Source: a virus
Virus record (IMG/VR): IMGVR_UViG_3300030329_001919
Span: 1-21,350 of that record
Length of the DNA stretch: 21,350 bases
Reading direction: 5' to 3' (one strand)
Made by a program: the position numbers and the translations under genes. Of the stretch, positions 12,816-20,136 are shown one piece after another; position 1 is the stretch's first letter, and each line of letters begins with the position of its first letter. The notes under the pieces are model-generated. The model had not been told where the DNA came from. It saw only the letters and a list, made by a program, of their open reading frames with translations, and searched no databases.

Positions 12816-15800
12816 ATGCCTCGCAAGCCGAGTGTCTACACGATGGCCTTCCCGTTCAACGGGATCCACGAGGCGGGGCCTTACGAACTGCAGCCAGACC
12901 ACACAACGGTCGACGCTCAGAACGTGCGACCCTTCCCAGCGTCGTCGCCTGATACTGCCAGCACGCTGAACTCCGAGTCCAGTGGACGGTCTCGTGGAGG
13001 TCAGCGGCCTGGGATGTCAAAGTATCTGGCGGATGCGCCGATTGCTACGCCACTGGTACAAGACATCAATCATATTTCATGGTCTGACCTGACCCCTCTC
13101 TCAGGTAAAGGTCATGCCATCATGAACGAGTCAACCAGTGGCTCTTTCCTGATGGTGGACCCGGATGGGGCGCAGGAGGGATCTGACGGGGGCGTCAGCA
13201 CCGAGGTCTTCAACCTCAGTTGCTGGGGCGATGACGGGTTTGGCTACATCGCGACAGTCGACAGTTCCCACAAGTTGATCATTCGTCAGGTCAACAAGAA
13301 GATGACGGTCGACATCGACTGGACGAACTCAGGGATGCCGAGTGTCCAGCTGTCCTCAGCCACCCGTCAAGTTCGCGGCATGGTTGTGGTCGGGAACGTG
13401 CTGTATGTCTGGGTGAAGAACATCAACGGGGTAAACGGCGAGGCAATCTACAGGGTCAGCACCTCAACCGGGAAGCTGCTGGACACTGCCACTGGCGATG
13501 GCGATCAAGACGATTACTGGGCTGTTTCCGAGAACCAAAGCACCGGTGCGTTTCAGCATTTCTATCCAAGCTCAGGTGAAACATCCAACTGCGTGAACCT
13601 GATGACTCACGCTGATGGGGTGCTGGGGATGCTGTGCTTCAACAATAGCGCGCCAGCAGCATCGTCTGACACAGCAACGGCCAGCATAGCTTGGAATGCC
13701 ACAGCGACCGGAACCGACTCTGTCCAAGTTCGCCTGGAAGCGTTGTCCCACTTGGACTCAACAAAGATTGCCTGCAGTGGAGGTCCGCTCGGAACCAACC
13801 CGATCACGATCGAGTTCCAGGGTACGCTGGGCCTGCAGGACGTGGTGCTGCCTACGGTTACGGATTCAGGGGGCAGTAACATTGCGGTTGCTGTGACGCA
13901 GGGCGGGTCCGCGAGAACAAACAAAAAGATCACGCTGACTCAGTCGGGGAGTGCGGGCACCTTTACAATCTCCCACAACGCGAGGCTGTCATTGCAGCTG
14001 CTTGATGTCCAGACTGGCGAGCAAGCAGTTGTCAAAGAATTACAAACCTATGCTGCAGACTCCACCCCGACTGACGCCAACCAGGAGTTGGACATTGCGG
14101 CAGATGGGGTCGGAAACTTCTATTGTTTGACCCGCTCAGGATCCACGTTCTCGCATGCCGTGACAAAGGTGAACAAGTACGGGGTTCAGCAGTGGCAACA
14201 GACCAACTCGGGAACCACGCGGTCGATTACATACGATCCGGTCAGGGATCGTCTCGGTTTAGCGGGGGGCAGTGTTTATGGCAGCGGAAGATCGTTCGGT
14301 GTTGCTGCGGTCTCTGATGGAGCACTGTCCTCGTCTGCAGACTCCCATGGTGTCACCGCGTGGAACGTCGTTCGTGTCGACGACAAGGGCGGTTTCCGGC
14401 TATTCAAGAATGCTTCCTCCAATAATGTCGCCAGGGTTACCGAGGCGGCAACTCCCTCTGATACAGCAGCTGGGTCGTGGATCAAAAGCCACGGTGACGG
14501 CACGACAAACCATAGAGGAGCTTCGTGTGCAGCTGCGTATTCGCTGAACCCGGAAAACGCGACATCAAAACGGCAAACAGTACGTCTGGTAGTCCATGGC
14601 GGAATCGTCCGCGAGTTTGACGACCTTGCGTTTACGGGTGTCACCGATGGGGGAACACTTACTGTACCAGCCCTTGAGAGAAACGCTCCAGTCATCTTCT
14701 CAGCACAGCTGGGGAGCAACCTGTTTTACGCGGATGGCCGGTCAGCCCAATACTACAAGTCTGAGACGCGGGCGATCACAGCCTGGACCCCGACCAGCGG
14801 GACACTTCCGATCGATTCAGCTGGCAAGCGTCCCACTCTGATCGAGAACTGGCGTGGACGGATCGTGATGTCTGGGACTGAGGCAGATCCGTCTGAGTGG
14901 TACATGAGTAAGGTCGCGGACCCGTTTGACTGGAACTACGCCCCAGACACGATCACGGAAACTCAGGCTGTCGCTGGGGTGAACTCACCAGCAGGTAAGT
15001 CACCAGATGTGATCCGGTGCATTATCCCGGTGAGTGACGACATACTGATTTTTGGGTGCGACCACAGCATCTGGCAGATGACTGGTGACCCGATGCTCGG
15101 AGGTCGACTCGACGAGATCATCGACGGGGTTGGAACTCCCTGGGGAAGACCGTGGTGCCGGGGGACCAGTGGAGAGTTCTATGTGTTCGGGACACGGGGT
15201 GGGGTCTACCGAGGTTACCCCGGGCAAAGCGTGACCAAGATCACAGAAGGCCGCTTTGAAGAGCGGATGAACAACATCAACCTAAACACCAACCTTGTGC
15301 GTCTGGTATGGAACGAGCGAGAGCGGGGGGTGCATGTGTTTGTGACTCCACTGACGGTTGGAGACTCATCCAACGAGCACTACTTTTACGACACAAGAAC
15401 CAACAGCTGGTGGATTGATAAGTTCGGCAATGCAAACCACGATGCCAGGGCAGTGCATGTGTTTGACGGGGATGACGCGGCTGACAGGGCGATTTTGCTG
15501 GGCGGTGCAGATGGATATATACGAAAGTGGGACGTCACGGCGTCAGATGATGACGGGACCGCGATCAGCAGCCATGTGTATTTTGGCCCGATTCTTCCAA
15601 GAGCACTTGGCACGGTGAATGTAAATGAGATCAGGACGATGCTGGCAAAAGGTTCCTCGGACGTCACGATGTCAGTGTTCCGGGGAAACAACGCGGAAGA
15701 CGCCTACAACCAAACAACACCCCTGTACACGTCCACCTTCTCAGCAGGCCGGAACGTCTCGGAAAGGCGAAGGGCGCAGGGGCATGCGATATACCTGAAA

Positions 15801-15896
15801 CTGAGCAACACGACTGCTAGCCAGACATGGGCCATGGAACTGCTGCAGGCAGTGTTTACCGAGACATCTGGTAGGTTTGGCAGGATTTACTACTAA
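12816..15896 (+). CDS. Large tail hub / beta-propeller-like structural protein
   Basis: The 1026-aa product has a strong SD site (AGAGGGAG 12803-12810) five bases before ATG 12816. The N-terminus (FPFNGIHEAGPYELQPDHTT, then VDAQNVRPF) and the C-terminal set ILIFGCDHSIWQMTGDP (about 743-759), FYVFGTRGGVYRGYPG and HYFYDTRTNSWWID match a large phage tail protein type I know, reading as repeated beta blades like the P22 gp10 or T7 gp12 hubs. Residues about 281-388 look like a separate Ig-like or jelly-roll insertion (ATASIAWNATATGTDSVQV, then ITIEFQGTLGLQDVVLP). It overlaps the fibre gene by one base (TAATG). It probably forms the tail nozzle to which fibres attach. Propeller fold is inferred. 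Confidence 0.78.
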   Translation: MPRKPSVYTMAFPFNGIHEAGPYELQPDHTTVDAQNVRPFPASSPDTASTLNSESSGRSRGGQRPGMSKYLADAPIATPLVQDINHISWSDLTPLSGKGHAIMNESTSGSFLMVDPDGAQEGSDGGVSTEVFNLSCWGDDGFGYIATVDSSHKLIIRQVNKKMTVDIDWTNSGMPSVQLSSATRQVRGMVVVGNVLYVWVKNINGVNGEAIYRVSTSTGKLLDTATGDGDQDDYWAVSENQSTGAFQHFYPSSGETSNCVNLMTHADGVLGMLCFNNSAPAASSDTATASIAWNATATGTDSVQVRLEALSHLDSTKIACSGGPLGTNPITIEFQGTLGLQDVVLPTVTDSGGSNIAVAVTQGGSARTNKKITLTQSGSAGTFTISHNARLSLQLLDVQTGEQAVVKELQTYAADSTPTDANQELDIAADGVGNFYCLTRSGSTFSHAVTKVNKYGVQQWQQTNSGTTRSITYDPVRDRLGLAGGSVYGSGRSFGVAAVSDGALSSSADSHGVTAWNVVRVDDKGGFRLFKNASSNNVARVTEAATPSDTAAGSWIKSHGDGTTNHRGASCAAAYSLNPENATSKRQTVRLVVHGGIVREFDDLAFTGVTDGGTLTVPALERNAPVIFSAQLGSNLFYADGRSAQYYKSETRAITAWTPTSGTLPIDSAGKRPTLIENWRGRIVMSGTEADPSEWYMSKVADPFDWNYAPDTITETQAVAGVNSPAGKSPDVIRCIIPVSDDILIFGCDHSIWQMTGDPMLGGRLDEIIDGVGTPWGRPWCRGTSGEFYVFGTRGGVYRGYPGQSVTKITEGRFEERMNNINLNTNLVRLVWNERERGVHVFVTPLTVGDSSNEHYFYDTRTNSWWIDKFGNANHDARAVHVFDGDDAADRAILLGGADGYIRKWDVTASDDDGTAISSHVYFGPILPRALGTVNVNEIRTMLAKGSSDVTMSVFRGNNAEDAYNQTTPLYTSTFSAGRNVSERRRAQGHAIYLKLSNTTASQTWAMELLQAVFTETSGRFGRIYY

Positions 15897-18358
15897 TGAC
15901 CATCAACACAGGGTTTGAGCAGCCTAGAGTTCCGTCAGGTGCGTCTCCAAGAGAAAGGCGTGGGCAAGCACTACTGGGCGGAAACCACTCTGTCCTCAAG
16001 GAACTGGGGATCGGGACCAATGATCCAGATTCTGCCCTGCACATCGTCAAGGAGACTGCTGGTGCCGGTCTGACTCTTGAAAGGATCCAGGCTTCAGTAA
16101 ACTCGGCGTCGGTTCAATCTAAAAAGTCCAGGGGGACACTGGACAACAGGGCTGCTGTTGCCGATGACGACGACCTGCTCACCATCAGCGGGTTTGCATA
16201 CGTTGGGGATAACAACTCGTACCAGGAAACGTGCCGGATTGAGTACGAGGTTGATGGCTCCGTTTCAGATGCCAGCAAGGGTGCCCCGGGCCGGATCGTG
16301 TTCAGGACCTCCAGCGGTAGTGGTCTGACCAAGCGGATGCGGATCACCAAGGACGGGAATGTGGGGATTGGACTGGACGATCCGTCCACCAAGCTGACCG
16401 TGGAAGGGGCGATCACAATGAAGGAACAGGCTGCAGCCGATACAGATGCAGCAGCCTATGGGCAGGTGTGGGTCAAGACAGCCACGCCGAACGAATTGTA
16501 TTTCACCACCGATGCTGGCAACGACATCCAGATAACGAGCGGCACATCGCTGGCTGCTGGCGGGATGACTAGCTTTCAGCTGGAGGACGGGGACGGCACT
16601 GAGGTTACGATCTCCAACGCCAAGGAAGTGAAGTTCGTCGAGGGCACGGGCATCGACATCAACTGGACAGACACGGACAACGGCACAGATGGTGATCCGT
16701 ATGACCTCACGTTTACCGTGGACTTGGAGGGGACAGAACTGAAGTCAACTGGAGAGACTGGTGGCAGCAAGTTTCTCCGAGAAAACGGTGACGGAACGTG
16801 CAGTTGGCAGACCGTCAGCGGAAGCGGCGGCATGTCCAGCTTCTTCCTGGAGGATGGTGATGGCACCGAGGTGGAAATTGGAGACGCAAAGGAGGTGAAG
16901 TTCATCGAGGGGGGTGGCATCGACATCAACTGGACGGACACCTCGACAGGTTCTGATGCGGACCCATACGATCTTACCTTTACGGTTTCGGATACGACCG
17001 TAGCTGGTGACAGCGGGTCAACGGCCATTACGCCTGGAGACACACTCACTATCGCTGGTGGGACCAACGTCACAACGGCCATGTCCGGTGACACTCTGAC
17101 GATCACATCAACCGACACAAATACGATGGGTTCAGGTTTCGTTCTTGAGGACGGTGACGGCACCGAGGTCACCATAACCGAGAACAAAGAGGTTAAGTTC
17201 ATCGAGGGTGGCGGGATCGATATCGACTGGACAGACACGGATAACGGCACAGACGCCGATCCCTACGATCTCACCTTCACCGTGTCTGACACCACGGTGG
17301 CTGGCGACAGTGGGTCTACCGGAATCACTCCCGGCGACACCTTGACTATTGCTGGCGGCACCAACGTCACTACCGCAATGTCTGGCGACACCCTAACGAT
17401 CACCTCAACCGACACCAACACCCAGTTGTCGACGGAGCAAGTCCAGGACATTGTCGGGGCAATGTTCTCGTCCAATACCGAGACTAGGATTTCTGCCACC
17501 TATCAGGATGGCGATGGAACGATTGATCTCGTGGTCGATGACATGACCGCAAACACGATGGGGTCTGGGTTCGTCCTTGAAGACGGTGACGGTACGGAAG
17601 TCACCATAACCGAGAACAAGGAGGTGAAGATCGTTGAGGGGACTGGGATCGATGTCGACTGGACCGATACAGATAACGGAACGGATGGCGACCCGTATGA
17701 CCTCACGATCTCGTGCGACCTGGAAGGCACGGAACTCAAGTCGACTGGTGAGACTGGCGGATCAAAGTTTTTGCGAGAGGATGGCGACGGCACATGCAGT
17801 TGGCAGACGGTGAGTGGTGGCAGTGGTAGCGGTGATGTCGAGGCGGGCAGCACCTTCACTACTGCCGGGGTCATCATGGCCTGCAATGGAGACGACAAGA
17901 CGATTGATGAGCCTGGGGCCACGCTGACGACCAACGGTCAGGGGATGACAGTCAGTGCGGCTGTGGCGACTCCATTCCAAGTTGACTCCAGCACCAGGGA
18001 CGGTAACTCCACGTTCAAGTTCACCACGGGGAGTGGCTCAGGGACCAACAACCAAGCGTCCATGCAGATCATTGCCCAGACTGCAGCTAACGCCAACTTG
18101 TATCTTGGTGACACCGACAGTGCGACTAGGGGCGGGCTGAAGTACAAGAACAATGGTGATTCCCTGCAGGTGGTAGCCAGTGGAAACGCGGTCCTTGAGC
18201 TAGACTCAAACAAGGTCGTGGAGTTCAAGATCGCTGAAGAGACGGATAGCGGATCAGACTATCAATACGACAGCAAGGTGCTAAAGATAAAAGTCAACGG
18301 CACTGATTACTATCTGCCGCTTTACGTTGAGGCTGGCGGTGGCATGGGAGGTCCGTAG
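15896..18358 (+). CDS. Tail fibre / adhesin with internal repeats
   Basis: The 820-aa product starts in a TAATG overlap with the hub gene. The N-terminus (1-35) probably docks to the virion. LGIGTNDPDSALHIV (37-51) and RMRITKDGNVGIGLDDPSTK (147-166) are GIG-x-x-x-P trimeric-fibre motifs typical of phage fibres and S74-type spike proteins, although no S74 peptidase is present. GQVWVKTATPNELYFTTDAG (189-208) is a common fibre segment. Four repeat units then begin at residues 224, 313, 411 and 555. A C-terminal region (about 645-820) ends in KILKIKVN-like strands and GGGMGGP. Acidic, Thr/Gly-rich, Cys-poor composition fits an extended trimeric beta fibre that meets the host receptor. Confidence 0.82.
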   Translation: MTINTGFEQPRVPSGASPRERRGQALLGGNHSVLKELGIGTNDPDSALHIVKETAGAGLTLERIQASVNSASVQSKKSRGTLDNRAAVADDDDLLTISGFAYVGDNNSYQETCRIEYEVDGSVSDASKGAPGRIVFRTSSGSGLTKRMRITKDGNVGIGLDDPSTKLTVEGAITMKEQAAADTDAAAYGQVWVKTATPNELYFTTDAGNDIQITSGTSLAAGGMTSFQLEDGDGTEVTISNAKEVKFVEGTGIDINWTDTDNGTDGDPYDLTFTVDLEGTELKSTGETGGSKFLRENGDGTCSWQTVSGSGGMSSFFLEDGDGTEVEIGDAKEVKFIEGGGIDINWTDTSTGSDADPYDLTFTVSDTTVAGDSGSTAITPGDTLTIAGGTNVTTAMSGDTLTITSTDTNTMGSGFVLEDGDGTEVTITENKEVKFIEGGGIDIDWTDTDNGTDADPYDLTFTVSDTTVAGDSGSTGITPGDTLTIAGGTNVTTAMSGDTLTITSTDTNTQLSTEQVQDIVGAMFSSNTETRISATYQDGDGTIDLVVDDMTANTMGSGFVLEDGDGTEVTITENKEVKIVEGTGIDVDWTDTDNGTDGDPYDLTISCDLEGTELKSTGETGGSKFLREDGDGTCSWQTVSGGSGSGDVEAGSTFTTAGVIMACNGDDKTIDEPGATLTTNGQGMTVSAAVATPFQVDSSTRDGNSTFKFTTGSGSGTNNQASMQIIAQTAANANLYLGDTDSATRGGLKYKNNGDSLQVVASGNAVLELDSNKVVEFKIAEETDSGSDYQYDSKVLKIKVNGTDYYLPLYVEAGGGMGGP
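16565..17818 (+). repeat. Four in-frame repeat units in the fibre gene (layout A-B-B'-A)
   Basis: Units start at 16565, 16832, 17126 and 17558, each opening with M-x-S-(x)-F-x-LEDGDGTEV and running to DPYDLT. Units 1 and 4 continue with an A tail (EGTELKSTGETGGSKFLRE, CSWQTVSG); units 2 and 3 continue with a B tail (TTVAGDSGSTAITPGDTLTI, then TSTDTNT); unit 3 adds a LSTEQVQDIVGAM module. Proteins are nearly identical while codons differ widely, so these are old repeats under selection. Confidence 0.88.
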
Positions 18359-18363
18359 GTCAA

Positions 18364-18675
18364 ATGGGACAGGTCACACTTGAGGCGTGGGGAAAAACCG
18401 CGACGATCACCTATCCAGACGGCATGGATGCACTTGCTCCTCTGGCGTTCGGTGACGCTTATGGATATGAAGAACTGATTCTGGAGGACGGGGATAACAT
18501 TCCCAACCCCCAGTCCCTGGAAGAGTTCACCATCGAAAAGATATTTGAATACGTTGGGCAAGTTATGCGGACGTATTCGACCAAGGATGCCGTGGCGACA
18601 GCGATAGAGGATGCCGAGGCGGCTGCTGATGCCGCTATGGATCTAATCACAGTAGAAATTGCGGACCAGGAGTAA
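18364..18675 (+). CDS. Hypothetical small acidic protein after the fibre
   Basis: The 103-aa product starts at ATG 18364, five bases after the fibre stop, with GGGAGG (18348-18353) ten bases upstream. The first 45 residues look beta-rich (QVTLEAWGKTATITYPDG), and residues 50-100 form an acidic, Ala-rich amphipathic helix (FTIEKIFEYVGQVMRTYSTK, then EDAEAAADAAMDLI). The net charge is strongly negative. I recognise no family. Following the fibre it could be a fibre chaperone or capping subunit, by analogy with small assembly proteins next to fibre genes; this is inference. Confidence 0.7.
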   Translation: MGQVTLEAWGKTATITYPDGMDALAPLAFGDAYGYEELILEDGDNIPNPQSLEEFTIEKIFEYVGQVMRTYSTKDAVATAIEDAEAAADAAMDLITVEIADQE

Positions 18676-18678
18676 GTC

Positions 18679-20136
18679 ATGGCTATAGCTGCGTGGCAGG
18701 ACCCAAACGCTCCCCTGACGTTTGAAAACGTACTTCCGAACCCGAAAAGCGTGAGGTTAGATTACATCACGGGCGGAACCGTGCCTGTCGCGGGGTATTC
18801 CGGGAATCCGGCATACGGACAAATCGGTGGAGATCTAACCACTCCACAACACACATACCGCACAATCCAAATGCCCGGGGTTCGGTTGGGCGCGGGCGGG
18901 CAGGCCCAGCAGCAGATGTTTAGCTACAACCTGCCCATATTTTCAGGCCCCGGCGAACTGGGACCTTCCGAGTTCCAGGCACAGCAGGATGCGATGCTGC
19001 TGGGCGACTACCGTCGAAGGTTCAAGTGGGCGCAACCTGGAGCAACCGAGGGCGAGTTTCGCGAGTACGACGCGGTTACCGACCCAGAAACTGGTGAGAT
19101 CAGCTATGTAAAAAGAGACGACTGGAAGGTTGTAAGTGAAGAGGAGATGAAGCGGTGGTGGAGCAAGCACAGTAGAAAACACATAAAGCGAACAGAAGAT
19201 AAGTACAAGCAGAAGGCTCTTGAGCTTCAGACGCAGCAGCAGCAGGACTACGCAAAGTGGTGGAACGAGGAGCGGTACAAACAGCTTCAAAACCTGATGG
19301 CCGATCATTGGCAAAACCAGATGTCGATGATGCAGGGCATGGGTGAAGCTGAGCGAGCGGATCTCCTGCGTCAAGGTGGGGCACTCCAAGAGAGCGCGTT
19401 GTCTCAGGCCATGCAGCGTGGCATGTCGGGCACGACAGCACTTTCAGCGATGAAGCGAGGTGCCTCAGCAGAAACCGCACAGCAGCTGGGTCGCTTCTAT
19501 TCCCAGCAGCAGATGCAGCGATACCAGATGCAGAACCAGCTGGCCGGTCAGTACATGAATATCATCGAGGGTCGGGTGGACGAGTACCCGAGCACTTACG
19601 AACTGGCCCAGATCATGTACGGGGCGTTCGAGGGTGGCGCAGGTCAGAGCCAGCCGTCCACAGGCGGCGCACAAGGCATGGGTATGGCTGGCCTCGCACT
19701 TGGTGCCGGAATGGGCATGGCTGCAGCTGGGGCGGCTGGTGGCGGCGCAGGCATGGCTGGCCTTGGGTGCCTGTGCCAGATCTTCATGGAGGGTCGCCAC
19801 GGCAACGGCACCATGGACTGGGTGGTCCGCAAGTACCGTGACGAGAACATCAACGAGAGAAATGCTCGTGGCTACTACAAGATGAGCGAGGTGATCGTCC
19901 CGCTCATGCGTAAGAACAAGCTGCTCAAGTTGCTGTTCTTCTTGTTCTTTATCCAGCCCTGCTTCCTGTGGGCGAGATGGCATTACAGGGACGAGATCAA
20001 GAAGCGTGGTGAGAAACCTGGGTGGGGTTCTCGTATTGGCTGGGTGTTCGGGCCGGTAAAGCGGTTCTGGGAACGCCTGTGTTACTACCTGGGACAGGAT
20101 CATCCGTACATCCGTTGGAATGGTGAGCTAATCTAA
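18679..20136 (+). CDS. Putative internal virion / DNA-ejection protein with membrane-active C-terminus
   Basis: The 485-aa product has AGGAG (18668-18672) six bases before ATG 18679. Residues 1-100 are Pro/Gly-rich; 150-300 are long Gln/Met-rich helices (coiled-coil-like, with Trp and Lys); 330-363 is an unusual Gly/Ala/Met run (GMGMAGLALGAGMGMAAAGA); a cysteine cluster CLCQIF (364-369) begins a C-terminal module with VVRKYRDENI, then a hydrophobic helix LLKLLFFLFFIQPCFLWA (415-432) and a basic end. The Cys-x-x-(I/V) start followed by an RKYRDE segment resembles the CFI-box type C-terminal module seen in bacterial and phage proteins. The layout suggests a protein carried in the particle that inserts in the host envelope during ejection, like T7 gp14, but homology is not established. 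Confidence 0.65.
   Translation: MAIAAWQDPNAPLTFENVLPNPKSVRLDYITGGTVPVAGYSGNPAYGQIGGDLTTPQHTYRTIQMPGVRLGAGGQAQQQMFSYNLPIFSGPGELGPSEFQAQQDAMLLGDYRRRFKWAQPGATEGEFREYDAVTDPETGEISYVKRDDWKVVSEEEMKRWWSKHSRKHIKRTEDKYKQKALELQTQQQQDYAKWWNEERYKQLQNLMADHWQNQMSMMQGMGEAERADLLRQGGALQESALSQAMQRGMSGTTALSAMKRGASAETAQQLGRFYSQQQMQRYQMQNQLAGQYMNIIEGRVDEYPSTYELAQIMYGAFEGGAGQSQPSTGGAQGMGMAGLALGAGMGMAAAGAAGGGAGMAGLGCLCQIFMEGRHGNGTMDWVVRKYRDENINERNARGYYKMSEVIVPLMRKNKLLKLLFFLFFIQPCFLWARWHYRDEIKKRGEKPGWGSRIGWVFGPVKRFWERLCYYLGQDHPYIRWNGELI

Noticed and set aside
16576-17250. - strand frame rich in Ser/Pro/Val with internal repeats
   Set aside because: The repeats only mirror the fibre repeats on the + strand; no independent coding evidence.
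16565-17818. Possible CRISPR-like or satellite array
   Set aside because: Units are long, in frame, and diverge at synonymous sites, so this is a protein repeat in a fibre gene, not a DNA array.
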